64,000 nt of DNA from Oncomelania hupensis (taxonomy: Eukaryota > Mollusca > Gastropoda > Littorinimorpha > Pomatiopsidae), in contig CM072512.1 of the NCBI GenBank assembly GCA_036898135.1, forward strand, positions 13,870,425 through 13,934,424, given 5' to 3'. Within the stretch, counting starts at the first letter, position 1. Every line of letters starts with the position of its first letter. Under the pieces are notes generated by a model that saw only the letters and a list, made by a program, of their open reading frames with translations, was not told the DNA's origin and searched no databases. The position numbers and the translations under genes are program-made. Positions 55,173 through 61,125 of the stretch are shown one piece after another.

Positions 55173-57320
55173 TGTCATCACCATCATCAATGCAAACTTC
55201 GGGAGGTCATTACTGTTATTCACAAAAATTATGATATAAATGAACAAAAACAAAGTGGGAATTTAAAATGAAGATTGTTTATTGCAATTTTAGGGTCTAA
55301 ATGGCATTTAGCTTTTGGTGACCTTTTGTTAAAATGACTGAGGAAGAACTTTAGTTATATTAGGCTCGGGTAGATAGATGGACAATAAAAATATAAGCCA
55401 TACGTCTTCGAACCGTTGACCTTATACAGATAACGATGCTTAGTTAGATGCTAATTACATAACACATTACAAACACTTATTTCCACCAACTATGTACATG
55501 AGATATAAAGACTTTAAATTGCAAGACTGTACAACTAACATGAAAGGATGGACAATTGTGTAATGCATCTAAAACATAGTTTATAAAATAAAACGACGTA
55601 AAAATGAAGCATAGAAAGAAAACAAAATAGTATTAGTTAAGGTCACATATTAATATAAGTAGCCTGCAGGACTTCTGTACAATTTTCTGACTAGCGACGA
55701 GGCCAATTTCCAACCACAGTTTGACATCATACTGGGTGACAGAGACCCCCCCCTCCCTTCCCCACCTCCCCCCCACCCCTCGTCTGACCATTCGTCTTCT
55801 GCTTATGGTGATGACTACATTGTCGATTGGTATTTTATGCAGGTTTGTGGCACTGACCTCCAGAAAGTGTCGTGGCACAAGTAGCATTGAAAAAATTACA
55901 TATATCTTCGCGTGATCATGTTTAATTTCAGATTTGGCTCTAGCAATCCGCCTGGAAAAACGCCAAAATCGAACATTTTAATTATCACACAAAAATTACA
56001 CCTTTAACTTTATAATCACAATTTTTACGTGATCATACTTAATTTTGGCTAAGGCGGCTTACTAGCGCCAAACCCTGCTGTTACAGGTATTCATAATAAT
56101 TGTAATTAACACGTGTTCTGTGAAATTCACAAAAATACAGGTAACTCACAGTGTTAATAACAAGTGTTTAGTTTTAGCCACGCTTTAGCAGCGCCAAAAC
56201 CTAAGGTTTGCTGTAAACAGTGCCTGCGCATGCGCATCCATCCACGCATGCGCATCAGCGACGTAAATAATTATGTACTAAAACAGACATTACATTACAT
56301 GGTTATTGCTTTAGGTCCGTACTAAAACAGACAAGCTTGTAATTTTGCTAACCGTTTTCATGTACAGTGCCTTTCATTGCACAAGTTTACAGCGTGGTGA
56401 AAGAGGGAGTTTCGGAAGTCCACGCTGATTGGTCACTATATAATGCGCATGCGCATACGTAGCACGGTTGAGACAAAAACGAACAGTTCCGTGGAACACA
56501 ACATATTTACAACTAACACGTAAAAATATTAATTATCAGGTGAAAATTACAATTTTCGGTTTGGGCGCATTTCCAGACGGATTGTTAGAGCCAAAACTGA
56601 AAATTAAATAGGATCACGAAAGGATAATTTTTAATGATAGTTGCAATTATCTCTTAACAATTGTAACTATCTCACGATAATTATTATTATTATTACGCGA
56701 AAATTGTAGTCATCATGTTTTGGCGCTTGGAAGGCGTGGCAAATACTGATATTTATTAATTAACATTGTGGATTACCGGTATCTCGTGTTAATTTCCAGC
56801 ATGTCGTGATACTACTAATAATAATACTAATAATACAGGATGCTATATACGCGCCTTTCCCCAAATCAATCAGGCTCAAAGCGCGGCGATCTATACCAAC
56901 ATACACGCTCAATACTGGTAACTCTGGGTTTGGGCGCTGGCATGCCATCCTATATTTAGGACTCATCTCGTACAGATTTGCCAAAATCTAAAAAAACACT
57001 ATTTGGGGGTGAGTGCATAAAACTCACACGGCATGCGAGTCAAAAATTTATCATGTATGAGACGTAACGTCAAACAATTCACACTTAATATTGCATTGCA
57101 TTACAGATATACAAACTCCCATCACACCGTTAACACCAAAACATCAGGGACTCACTTGAAGTAGTGGAACATGCATGACTTGGGGTGATTGGCCAGCTCC
57201 GCTATGGGCCAGTGCTTGAGAAAGTTCACGCTCCTGGAACAGAACCACATCACTGAACTGTCAACCACTAAAGACGGCTGCTCGTGATCTTCTCCATCGT
57301 CCGCCGGACTCAGCATGATG
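26561..57320 (-). CDS. CNBD2: CNBD2-like cyclic-nucleotide-binding-domain protein, nine exons found, 5' end incomplete
   Basis: Exons in transcript order: 57320-57156, 53254-53193, 52459-52393, 48437-48319, 47160-46888, 46143-45939, 44823-44675, 44009-43875, 26743-26561. All junctions are GT-AG and phases agree, except that exon 2 carries one extra base. Together they encode the later part of a CNB protein: a linker helix (NFLKHWPIAELANHP), beta strands (FHYF..., VLVRDS, DWIYIVKS, GSLSVLKKL), a basic/acidic insert of about 240 residues, then FVLVKVLERGQYFGMSQV, GAELIVLSKRLFLEKAS and the family tail NPYPADDALQSRLQEYVNWE. The FGE..L...R phosphate-binding signature of cAMP-binding CNBs is not kept (GMSQVMYPDQPSMC instead). 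An earlier CNB domain expected for the family is not found in the window. Mammalian CNBD2 acts in sperm; function here is inferred. The gene hosts an 8-kb Gypsy element in its last intron. Confidence 0.75.
27226..27695 (-). mobile_element. tRNA-derived SINE family B with (TAA)n tail
   Basis: On the minus strand it starts 'ggaggcacggtgacctaatg' (tRNA-like A box) and has B box GGTTCGAGCCC (27,632-27,642). A body follows with 'gacgctttactcccgttttc', 'ctcctagac'-like and 'ccaggattgtgctcag', ending near 27,301 in a (TAA)n tail of about 75 bp. This is the reference copy for fragments at 8,032, 16,463, 30,789, 53,440 and 59,566. Confidence 0.88.
28128..28219. repeat. (AAT)n microsatellite
   Basis: About 30 units, in the last intron of the CNB gene. 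Confidence 0.95.
28318..28909 (-). mobile_element. Full-length R570 retroposon with 12-bp TSD (reference copy)
   Basis: The body 28,330-28,897 (568 bp) has CCTTCTCTGCTT on both sides (28,318-28,329 and 28,898-28,909). On the minus strand it runs from 'acccccgttggggtgccggg' and 'ttcagtataaatagtatccc' to 'ggacataaagcaataatcat' plus a short (GTAAT)n tail. It contains a sense ORF of 104 codons (28,378-28,692) also present in the copy at 61,971. I do not recognise a protein family in it. No clear tRNA head is seen. Confidence 0.88.
29423..29709 (+). mobile_element. LINE 3' end (RTE-like) with (GGATA)n tail
   Basis: Encodes, with one frameshift near 29,515, the C-terminal stretch typical of some LINEs: RKLRWYGHVTRSSGLAKTIL, RRRRRPKKRWEDNIREWTGL and RVAEDRERWSMLVRRSSVVP. 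It ends with (GGATA)n. The 5' junction is a 14-bp-arm hairpin at 29,423-29,457. Confidence 0.82.
30789..30880 (-). mobile_element. SINE family B fragment
   Basis: 'tatatagcgcttatccaact', 'ctcaaggcgccggtcgacac' and 'gatctaactcaagccgctcg' match the 3' part of the SINE at 27,301. Confidence 0.75.
30934..31186. repeat. Dispersed repeat of about 250 bp, second copy at 45,270-45,520
   Basis: 'ggccacaaatactccgc', 'gacgtggacaatta', 'ggaggcctgtagg', 'gcagattcgggaacaatata' and 'tctttctcctcccaccctct' recur in order and same orientation at 45,270-45,520. The Gypsy element sits just beyond the left copy only. Confidence 0.85.
31219..32754 (+). repeat. 5' LTR
   Basis: 1,536 bp with terminal TGTCAC/GTGACA. 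Contains a 37-bp direct duplication (32,296-32,332 and 32,333-32,369) and AATAAA at 32,507-32,512. A good donor sequence CAG|GTAAAT lies at 31,585/31,586. Confidence 0.95.
32762..32781 (+). promoter_or_regulatory. Primer binding site
   Basis: TGGCGAGCCTAGCCAGGATC begins with TGG (complement of a tRNA CCA end) seven bases after the LTR. The priming tRNA was not identified; its acceptor stem would pair with GAGCCTA. Confidence 0.65.
33120..37604 (+). CDS. Gag-Pol polyprotein, order Gag-PR-INT-RT-RNaseH
   Basis: An intact frame of 1,494 codons from ATG 33,120. Residues about 32-134 are a Lys/Glu/Ala-rich coiled coil. Residues about 160-330 are the capsid, whose C-terminal half (about 228-326) resembles the SCAN fold. 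A CCHC zinc knuckle is at 384-397 and the protease DTG at 450-452. The integrase has His623, His630, Cys660 and then Tyr663 where the second zinc Cys is expected, followed by the triad Asp693, Asp752, Glu788 (D-35-E) and GPY at 929-931. Reverse transcriptase follows, with Asp1139 and FMDD (Asp1203, Asp1204). RNase H comes last (Asp1352, Glu1396, Asp1421, Asp1464). RT style (FMDDIL) and the GPY module are Ty3/Gypsy, but integrase before RT is the Copia-like order known from Gmr1 elements. Fusion of gag and pol without a frameshift is visible. Confidence 0.95.
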   Translation: MSDPVALRLRFKELGEALHLAGADLIAYINAEVEKQEAKAERAAEREAKKIEAEQRKAELEAEREAKKLALEAEQKKAELEAARETRKLELEAEREQKKAALAAEREAESRRWEYERAEKEKDRQHELELRRLGSGASSSSSTPPHSDQLEVASNPVQGMSFPLGTFNEREEGLDLYLTRFERLATEYKLDPTHWSFKLSQGLRGKAYDIYSKLPTDRVTDYHKVKEALLTGFELTGECYRQKFRTNRRVKGESYAQFADRLSTMLDKWISQSATAKTYDGLTERLVWEQLRETMTPELRTFSVEQGAERLEDLVKVADRYVAAHGEAKSFRRDLKPNGKEAQKRSPNREERTANKPNNPRPGQNKGPNTEFGKRGPAEQRRYCSFCNRNNHSTAECFKLAAQRREERESRPAHRVLTQSSGNKPHTLGDHPSVTDTVKVNGKEANCLYDTGLSYDAIVSESLVSRADLTDKTVDLQGADLTKPTTTCPIAWIEVESRYITGRIQAAVLQKPLYDLVLGCRYVFLGTPPKTVEIAAVQTRAQAKTQPPQPEFAPNPGLEEIKTAQKEDTSIAKCFQKLPKAHTPPHKGDFYMEEGILHRQGDGDHTQLVLPATLRAQVLELGHSMPLSGHMGIGATVQRISAHYYWPGITEDVKRYVKSCHQYQRYSPRHHTVPVTLGPSVVVGVPFQQVSVDIVGPLPMTKKRNRFLLTLVDACTMWCEAVPLPAIDTKKIADALIAIFTRVGFPDSIRTDNGSQFTGRLMQDVFELIQVHHIRTPPYHPASNGQVERLNGTLLTILRKVADDNPEAWDTYVNAALFAYRETPHAATGYTPSTLLFGRPLAGPLEALRRSWTEAKIDDTPRGATKYVADLQETLKATWKKAGEALKKARARQAKYYNRHAKDRELQVGDQVLLLLPSGTNKLDIAWRGPYRVTAKKSKTVYQVEVNGRARYHHINLLKKYTDRPATPSTHNLLAIAIAEEGESMETNAVEYPLHSKETYKDVILNGDLAAKQQQQVLQVIRQHQTVLTDRPGRTDLVEVTLTVTDPTPVRQKLYPMPLSQQRAIKEEIDTLLAAGIISESTSPYSAGTVLLRKPNGEHRLCIDFRLLNAVTQFQPEPLPDQTDLFAKLQRAKYFSRIDLSKGYYQIPVQPRVRKYLAFSTMEGHFEFNVLPFGLHNAPSIFSAMMRKLLAPLSSEHLHSFMDDILIATPTWEEHVTLLQQLLARLRDTGLTARPTKCQIGFTELEFLGHTISQGSLRPVEKTVKRLLDAPRPKTKKEVQSFLGLCGFYQKFIPNYNSIAVPLTNGTRKIAPDKVVWTAECETAFQTLKDRMTSAPVLHLPDLTQPFVLRTDASDLGLGAVLLQRDPKNAETLFPVAYASRKLRPAETHYATSEKECIGLVWAIQKFQLYLYGTHFTVQVDHQPLSFLAASKSLNSRLMRWALTLQAYSFQIEYIPGKENHGADYLSRHLVEDTAAVAHPSQLRATAPEFVPVQ
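37755..37771 (+). promoter_or_regulatory. Polypurine-like tract before the 3' LTR
   Basis: 'ttcagttgagggagcc' directly precedes the LTR start at 37,772. The purine run is short (GAGGGAG), so it is a weak but correctly placed tract. Confidence 0.5.
37772..39307 (+). repeat. 3' LTR
   Basis: Same length as the 5' LTR, offset 6,553 bp, with three substitutions noticed. AATAAA at 39,060-39,065 would end the element's transcript. Confidence 0.95.
39806..39882 (-). mobile_element. 3' tip of (GGATA)n-tailed LINE
   Basis: A (TATCC)n tail, then 'cataactcggaggtcgtagg' and 'ggcaccacagatgatcgttt', is the reverse complement of the LINE end at 29,640-29,709. Confidence 0.78.
40370..40553. repeat. (CTA)n/(CGA)n compound microsatellite
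   Basis: A CTA run passes into interspersed CGA, CTA and ACT units. Confidence 0.95.
40951..41005. repeat. (CAT)n microsatellite
   Basis: Short CAT tract with CTC variants, left of the TIR element. Confidence 0.85.
41058..41509. mobile_element. Foldback element with 40-bp terminal inverted repeats
   Basis: Arms at 41,058-41,097 and 41,470-41,509 share 'agcgtgaacaggatatatcg' and 'taatatcgccaa' inverted with about one mismatch. The interior holds a repeat shared with 25,265-25,415. No transposase seen. Confidence 0.78.
41556..41737. repeat. (ATC)n/(ACC)n microsatellite
   Basis: Mixed ATC and ACC units over about 180 bp. The polyAsp and polyMet frames here are artefacts. Confidence 0.95.
41847..42345 (+). 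mobile_element. SINE family A copy with (TTA)n tail of about 200 bp
   Basis: Has the tRNA-like head 'ggggtggcgtggcagtgcag', B-box-like 'gggctcgaacccc', the core 'gggttttctccgggtacttc' and the 3' end 'aagcgcatgatagcatcc', followed by an imperfect (TTA)n tail (42,143-42,345). Confidence 0.82.
42781..43311 (+). mobile_element. 5'-truncated R570 copy with 13-bp TSD
   Basis: The body 42,794-43,298 runs to 'ggacctaaagcaacaatcaa' with an (AATC)n tail. GCCTATGTCTGTC flanks it at 42,781-42,793 and 43,299-43,311. Confidence 0.88.
43875..44009 (-). CDS. CNBD2: CNB gene, coding exon (eighth found)
   Basis: Acceptor 'gtgtttcag', then GMSQVMYPDQPSM, CLVSNGAELIVLSKRLF and LEKASETCMRHCRIH, then donor CAT|GTAAGT. 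Phase 0 on both sides. It covers the last strands and C helix of the CNB fold. Confidence 0.85.
44675..44823 (-). CDS. CNBD2: CNB gene, coding exon (seventh found)
   Basis: Acceptor 'tgcttgcag'. Encodes YQRRFRERVGRKTMADQLDY, then FRYSPVDLNPMFVLVKVL and ERGQYF, ending at TTC|GTAAGT. VLVKVLERGQYF joined to the G of the next exon is the canonical CNB turn. Confidence 0.85.
45270..45520. repeat. Second copy of the 30,934-31,186 repeat
   Basis: Same order of conserved blocks and same orientation. Lies in an intron of the CNB gene. Confidence 0.85.
45854..45932 (+). mobile_element. R570-related 3' end with (TAAC)n tail abutting a splice donor
   Basis: 'aatctggtccgctggatcct' plus 'ttaaataataactaactaac' resembles the tail end of the diverged R570 copy at 24,560-24,640. 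The tail reaches the CNB exon donor at 45,933-45,938. Confidence 0.6.
45939..46143 (-). CDS. CNBD2: CNB gene, coding exon (sixth found)
   Basis: Acceptor 'gtactgtcccag', 205 nt, phase 0 in and phase 1 out (ATAG|GTGAGT). Encodes GVYLASRGSRRHRRRKVRS, an acidic stretch TVLESREEEDISSPDSHSN and GQVEIDKLNI. It is low-complexity, probably disordered, with a nuclear-localisation-like basic cluster. No family motif of its own; identity rests on splice phases. Confidence 0.75.
46888..47160 (-). CDS. CNBD2: CNB gene, coding exon (fifth found)
   Basis: Acceptor 'tatgttgtacag'. Encodes EQTLPGVFNAKERLGMVDY, DRIIGEYRSRVLHKPG, LPKIPTATGR, a Glu/Asp run (EEEEEETDADVEDED) and GLRPINKTAK, then donor AAG|GTATGAG. 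Phase 0 on both sides. Forms part of the insert splitting the CNB fold. Confidence 0.8.
47195..47820 (+). mobile_element. LINE RT C-terminus with (ATTT)n tail
   Basis: Plus-strand reading gives KLHWLPIETRIKYKLSVLCH, TLRSSSDSRTLCMQKTNTKM, RAFTYCAPRQWNTLPANI and FKQALKFHLFKLYYPD-stop (47,536). About 280 bp of 3' UTR and an (ATTT)n tail follow. Upstream it is frameshifted. It sits in a CNB gene intron. Confidence 0.85.
48076..48202. repeat. (GAT)n microsatellite
   Basis: About 40 units in a CNB gene intron. Confidence 0.95.
48319..48437 (-). CDS. CNBD2: CNB gene, coding exon (fourth found)
   Basis: Acceptor 'gtttcaccttcag'. Encodes DNSANGNTTWRQRAQNRKKK and DDASTPEVFRNQIEADRRL, then donor CTG|GTAAGC. 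Phase 1 in matches the preceding exon (G + GA). Confidence 0.8.
49027..49107. repeat. (AAT)n microsatellite
   Basis: About 27 units, immediately left of the Tigger-like element. Confidence 0.95.
49106..49949 (+). mobile_element. Non-autonomous pogo/Tigger-like transposon, 840 bp
   Basis: TIRs CAGTGGAACCTCCGGTAT at 49,108 and, inverted, CAGTGGAATCTCCGGTAT at 49,947, with TA on both sides. An internal ORF from 49,409 starts MASRKRNVLSLAERMKVIER and carries the CENP-B/pogo-type N-terminal helix-turn-helix. After about 49,570 the frame breaks, and LTDLDERVWQWF, the next conserved block, is read in another frame. Confidence 0.85.
49960..50560 (-). mobile_element. LINE RT C-terminal fragment plus 3' UTR
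   Basis: The minus strand encodes YKIAIFCYKFVHGVAPSYLT, RNIRSSSDTLMLHIPRYKLS and RRSFSVLGP, the terminal LINE block. The 3' end carries 'atatagcgc' motifs near 49,970, shared with SINE tails. Confidence 0.78.
50601..50760. repeat. Dispersed SINE-like sequence
   Basis: 'aaggtaaaggtagtcccata', 'gccttgtggccgtagggg' and 'ggccagcgtaatgagggtga' look like a short interspersed repeat breaking into the LINE. I have no second copy in this window. Confidence 0.35.
50964..51152 (+). CDS. THAP-like zinc finger N-terminal fragment
   Basis: A 62-codon ORF starts MAARRRKTCGGEKQYCVCCP and continues with VKLHTLPANKTLKRLWEQRL. The paired cysteines, a HTLP-like block and a WE..L helix resemble the first half of a THAP DNA-binding domain. 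The second half (Cys-x2-His) is absent. The reading frame has a GT (AAT|GTAAAA) near its end, so it may be one exon of a gene or of a P-element-like transposase. It lies antisense in a CNB gene intron. A chance resemblance is not excluded. Confidence 0.4.
   Translation: MAARRRKTCGGEKQYCVCCPNFAGKVIEGRIVKLHTLPANKTLKRLWEQRLRLIRKDYNNVK
51466..51760. repeat. (AAT)n-rich region
   Basis: Perfect (AAT)n at 51,466-51,510 and 51,630-51,660 within degenerate AAT, ACA and ATC units. Confidence 0.85.
52100..52335 (-). mobile_element. LINE RT fragment
   Basis: Encodes SSVKNLGVVLDNTPSMSE, FIRTSCQTCNFHLRRIGLVH and KHLTTDAIAL, the segment between the RT palm and the C-terminal block of CR1-like LINEs. It lies about 60 bp from a CNB exon. 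Confidence 0.8.
52393..52459 (-). CDS. CNBD2: CNB gene, coding exon (third found), 67 nt
   Basis: Acceptor 'attcttgtgcag', then GSLSVLKKLRHVEANMHTDA and DQ, then donor CAGG|GTAAGT. GSLSVLKKL continues the beta strand IVKS of the preceding exon, as in family members. Confidence 0.85.
52774..53065 (-). mobile_element. SINE family A 3' end with compound STR tail
   Basis: On the minus strand the SINE 3' part (53,006-53,065, 'tgagcttgattggtttggag') leads into (AGT)n/(AGC)n and then (ATT)n tracts (53,005-52,774). Only the last 60 bp of SINE remain. Confidence 0.7.
53193..53254 (-). CDS. CNBD2: CNB gene, coding exon (second found), 62 nt with apparent +1 frameshift
   Basis: Acceptor 'gtctgtgtgcag', donor TCG|GTGAGT. 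The first part reads RGQVLVRDSNN and the last part SDWIYIVKS, both textbook for this fold position, but in frames that differ by one base. The mismatch falls at the A triplet at 53,219-53,221 (plus strand). 61 nt would satisfy both neighbouring phases; 62 are present. Sequencing error, allelic null or pseudogene cannot be told apart here. Confidence 0.75.
53440..53580 (-). mobile_element. SINE family B fragment
   Basis: 'atagagcgcttctccagctc', 'caaggcgcttgatag' and 'ccccggacaactgagcgtaa' follow the order of the SINE at 27,301. Confidence 0.7.
53757..53801. repeat. Interstitial TTAGGG-like repeat
   Basis: Six to seven imperfect TTAGGG/TTTAGGG units. The core at 16,937-16,995 is similar in the opposite orientation. 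Confidence 0.8.
54230..54650. repeat. Triplicated 30-bp block forming a head-to-head palindrome
   Basis: 'ttttccttcaatacagttaa' plus 'ctatactagt' occurs at 54,561-54,590 and inverted at 54,603-54,632 with a 12-bp loop. A third, near-identical copy lies at about 54,232-54,262. Confidence 0.85.
54845..55023 (+). mobile_element. LINE RT C-terminal tip
   Basis: KSLVYRAFSHSRPFLWNALP, PDLRNVVTVDSFKKALTMHV and FP-stop form the conserved LINE terminal block. A (CAT)n tract follows at 55,103. Confidence 0.75.
55103..55171. repeat. (ATC)n microsatellite
   Basis: About 23 units, probably grown from the tail of the adjacent LINE tip. Confidence 0.95.
55911..56618. mobile_element. Long-TIR foldback element, 708 bp
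   Basis: The left end 'cgtgatcatgtttaatttca' and following 'tttggctctagcaatccgcc' return inverted at 56,618 with about 80% identity over some 60 bp. Interior subrepeats ('acaattttcg', 'ttaattttggc') are also inverted. No ORF. It hosts the 30-bp retroposon at 56,289. Confidence 0.75.
56275..56332 (-). mobile_element. 30-bp R570 retroposon remnant with 14-bp TSD
   Basis: GTACTAAAACAGAC at 56,275-56,288 is repeated exactly at 56,319-56,332. Between them are only the last 18 bases of R570 plus its (GTAAT)n tail, reverse complemented. Confidence 0.85.
56810..56920 (-). mobile_element. SINE family A 3' fragment
   Basis: 'acgcgcctttccccaaatca' and 'caggctcaaagcgcggcgat' match the SINE end at 2,690-2,726 and 53,010-53,060 on the minus strand, with an (ATT)n-like tail at 56,815-56,836. 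Confidence 0.7.
57156..57320 (-). CDS. CNBD2: CNB gene, first exon recognised in the window
   Basis: Encodes PSLVVDSSVMWFCSRSVN, FLKHWPIAELANHPKS and CMFHYF plus two bases; donor TTCAA|GTGAGT. The start is uncertain: 'catcttttgcaag' is the best acceptor. It covers the end of one CNB unit and the helix leading into the next. Upstream exons must exist but were not found with confidence. Confidence 0.75.
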
Positions 57321-57994
57321 CTTGCAAAAGATGTTACTGGAAGTCCTTCAGTTGTAAGAATGTAGTCTATGGATCTACAAGCGCGCAATTGTTTTATGGT
57401 GCAAAATACATCAGCGTTCTAAAGGTGCAAACAGTTCCTAGTTACGTGCAGGAGAAGTGTGAAGTTCCAGAGGCGTCCAGTGTTTGCGAGACGGTTTGTG
57501 CGATAAAGGGTTTCTAGCAGTGCAGTATTTTCCAGTGGACATTATTGGTGCAAAGTGGGAGTGCAGCTGGAGAAATTTCAGAAGCCTTAGGTCATTGAAA
57601 AAGTGAAAAGAAAGTCAAAAATGCCTTTGTATTATCCGAGACACAATCAACAGAAGACACAGCACAATTACTTGTCAGTTGTTTTGAGATGCACTACGAA
57701 GAGTGTTCGAAGACTCACATTCAACATCACTGCAGTCATCACTCAACATCGCTTCTGTGAATTTGTTTAACTATATATATATTTTTAAAAAACCGTTCCG
57801 CTGATAAACACTGTGCAATTCACTGATGTTTGCTGATAGCCCAAGCAGTAAAGACAACCGTTAGAGTGTAAATGTAAAGGCAAACAGCATAAGCCTCATG
57901 CTATCCCCGTACGTTCACCGCTTTGTAGAAAAACGCACCTGGTTATTTATTTCTCTTTCTCTCTCTTCTTCTGCTTCTTGTCTCTCTCCTTTTC

Positions 57995-58002
<8 letters not shown>

Positions 58003-58068
<66 letters not shown>

Positions 58069-58177
58069 CTCTCTCTCCATTTCTGTCTCCATTTCTCTCT
58101 CACTGTCTCTCCCTTTCTTCATTTCTCTGTCTGATGTGTCTGTTTTGTTTCTCTGCCTCTCTCTCTCTCTGTCTCTG

Positions 58178-58236
<59 letters not shown>
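58003..58236. repeat. Two (CT)n tracts
   Basis: (CT)n at 58,003-58,066 and 58,181-58,236 in a pyrimidine-rich stretch. Confidence 0.9.
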
Positions 58237-58240
<4 letters not shown>

Positions 58241-58329
58241 GGAATAACGGCACAATTTAAATTAAAATCCGCTCATCATTGTGTCTCCAGCAACCGGCGA
58301 CAATACAATTGCTCGTAGATCCTGCCAAG

Positions 58330-58510
58330 TACGTCACGAACAAGAAGACAAATTACATGGGGTTTGCTTCAATGTAAATTACAATGCAGACAAATTACAG
58401 CGTGCAATCTACAGACAAATTACACAGGTTTTGCTTCCAGACAAAGCACAAGGATACAATTGGGTACAGGCAAACCTATGGATAAATTACATAAGGTTTT
58501 CTTCAATTTA
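58330..58510. repeat. Short tandem-like repeat around 'acaaattaca'
   Basis: 'gacaaattacatggggtttg', 'gacaaattacacaggttttg' and 'gataaattacataaggtttt' recur every 60-75 bp. No coding support. Confidence 0.6.
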
Positions 58511-59026
58511 ATTTATAAGGGTACACGTAACCTTAAGACAATGCTAGTCGTATAATTAATCTGGTTAATACATTCGCCTTAGCCGTATGCTGCGGCATAC
58601 GAGGATATTAAGAACATGCAAATTGCGTCTTGTGGGTTTCCCTGAGGAGCGCGTTCGCGCGCGCTTGTGTATCTGTGTGTGTGTATGTGTGTGTGTGTGA
58701 ATTTACTTATTGGTTCAGACAAGGACGGGTTTTGTAATTACGGAGCAAGGTGTACTCTCTGCTGCGCAAATGGAAATGAAAGGTTTCAATGGGAAGATCA
58801 AGATCAGCCAATCCGCCATGCAATTACAATTATTTTACTAGGCCAAACCAACGTACAAAATGCACTGGCATACGTGCACAACGGCGCGCACCTAACACTT
58901 TCTCTCCCTCCCTCCCTCTCTCTCTCTCACACACACATTCACACACTCTCTATTCCCCTCTCTCTCACGCACGCATAGGACGCATACACATTCAACCAGA
59001 CACATGTACTCAATAATGAATTGAAG

Positions 59027-59031
<5 letters not shown>

Positions 59032-59111
<80 letters not shown>
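59032..59111. repeat. (GA)n microsatellite
   Basis: About 40 perfect units. Confidence 0.95.
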
Positions 59112-59113
<2 letters not shown>

Positions 59114-59565
59114 CCTAATCAAAAACCATTTCTACATGCCCATAATTATGAAACGGCAAAACCAAACCTACTTCTAAATCTCTTTAATCCTCAAAATTCG
59201 TTTTTGGCAATTTCTATATTAAACGCTTATAGTTTTTGTGTAAACCCTTGCAGTTTGGAAAATGCATTCAGAGACTAAACAATACAGCTACATGAGGGGG
59301 ATAGGTGGATATCAATAAACTCATCAAAACCAATCTGGCACATAGAACCACAAAACAGATCCGCGTCATCTTTTAATCCTGAAAACGTGTTTTTGGTCAT
59401 TTTAAAATGAAACCGTATAGTGCAAACAAGCCCAATTATCAAAACAAGCAAATTAACTAAGTCACAATTAAATACGCAACTTAACATTTTGCGAACTGAC
59501 CCACACAAGTCATTAATAGCTCATTTTAAATGTATTTTTTCCTTCTTAAATCCTTGTTATATACA

Positions 59566-59870
59566 TACAACGCTTTTCCAGCTCAAGAGCTGCTCAAGGC
59601 GCTGGCCGATACAGGATCTAACTCTAGCCGCCCGAGGCGCCCTCTTGCTGTCTTCGGCGCCTCGTTTGACGCTCAGACCACTGAGCACAATCCTGGGCTT
59701 CCAGGGATGGGGAGAAGGGACCTAGTGCATGCTGGTTGAATATTGTGTACCTGACACTCACCCGTGTAGGATAAGTAAGAGTATCAGGATCTTAAAAGTC
59801 GGTGCCATGAAATGTGTGCGTGCACAGATTAGACCTCGGTTTACACTCTCATTCCAAGGAGTAAATTCTT
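59566..59870 (-). mobile_element. SINE family B copy, tRNA head missing
   Basis: 'acgcttttccagctcaagag', 'caggatctaactctagccgc', 'cttccagggatggggagaag' and 'gattagacctcggtttacac' are in the same order as at 27,301-27,600. Confidence 0.82.
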
Positions 59871-60149
59871 TCGATTAATGTAATCTGTTGGGCACAAAAC
59901 ACGTGCACTTTCCCCCCAATAAATACAATGTAAATACGCCACAACCTTGCCATTTGCGATAAACGATCGGTATACTCATCAAAATCCATCTAACAAATGG
60001 AAACCGCCGAACTCTTAAGCCTCACAACCTTTCCTGGGTAATTAATATAATATATACAGTATACAGAACGTTCCAGGGACACAGAAAGTAAAGACGACGT
60101 CAATAAATATGCTGCAGCTTGACCTTTGAGGCAAAGATCTAAAAAAAAT

Positions 60150-60510
60150 AAAATAAAATAAAAATCCACAACTATTTGATACGTGCAACTTCAGGACAGG
60201 CCTTGAATCCCCAACACCAATCTTTTGACACTTGGATTTTAAATCTTCGCGAAACGGTTTAGAATCAAAAAACCATTTGCAACGGTTAGGCATACAGGAA
60301 ACAAAGCTACTGACAATATGTCAGAATTTGACATCTGAGGTCCACGAACCCATCAAAATGTATTTGATAGACGCAACTTCCCGATCGACCGTGACCCCTA
60401 ATACAATCCTTTTATACTTATATTTTATGTCTTCGCGAAACGGTTTAGAGCAAACTGCAGGTGCAATTTTCTGGCATATGGAACAAAGCCAGGTCAGAAT
60501 TTGACATTTG
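60150..60510. repeat. Diverged tandem duplication, period about 190 bp
   Basis: 'tttgatacgtgcaacttc' and 'tcttcgcgaaacggtttaga' in the first copy return as 'tttgatagacgcaacttc' and 'tcttcgcgaaacggtttaga' about 190 bp later. No gene is seen in it. Confidence 0.75.
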
Positions 60511-60997
60511 AGGTTTAAATCCTACGAACTCGTCCGTCATAAAATAATTTAATCATCGAAACAGCAAGACGGCCAAAACGCCTTCAAATGACGGTCTTCT
60601 GGAGGTTTGAGAATTATTTCTTAAAGAAAATGTCTGGTGGCTGGCTTACCCGGTGCACTTTCACAATTGTAAATGCAACGGACAGTTAAATCTGCCGTTG
60701 ATAAGGCTAGATTTTCCTGCCACTGTACAGAGTCAATGTTTGATTACGATAGGGTTTTACCAGTGGGTAGTCCGATTAGGTTTGATTGTTCGACGCTTTG
60801 CAGACGGTTGGAGCGAAATTACTGCCTCTTTCCCGCCACAAAGAAATGCTCCTATCGTCAATGTTGAATGATGAAAGACGAAGAGGGATAGAGTAGGAAG
60901 GAGAAGAAGAAGAAGAGTGAAGTTTCACACAAAATGTAGGAGCTTACATCTAATCTTTTCAGAACTTACTGTATTTTTCTTAACGTTTCTAAAGCTT

Positions 60998-61125
60998 GAG
61001 AAGAAGAAGAAGAAGAAGAAGAAGAAGAAGAAGAAGAAGAAGAAGAAGAAGAAGAAGAAGAAGAAGAAGAAGAAGAAGAAGAAGAAGAAGAAGAAGAAGA
61101 AGAAGAAGAAGAAGAAGAAGAAGAG
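60998..61125. repeat. (GAA)n microsatellite
   Basis: About 42 units; polyLys and polyArg frames are artefacts. Confidence 0.95.

Noticed and set aside
57284..57517. Plus-strand ORF over the CNB exon
   Set aside because: Opposite strand of a real exon; no domain and no splice context.
60653..60871. Coding exon in the 60.6-60.9 kb ORFs
   Set aside because: Open frames exist on the plus strand and a GTAAG donor on the minus strand, but no protein similarity or consistent splice pair was found.
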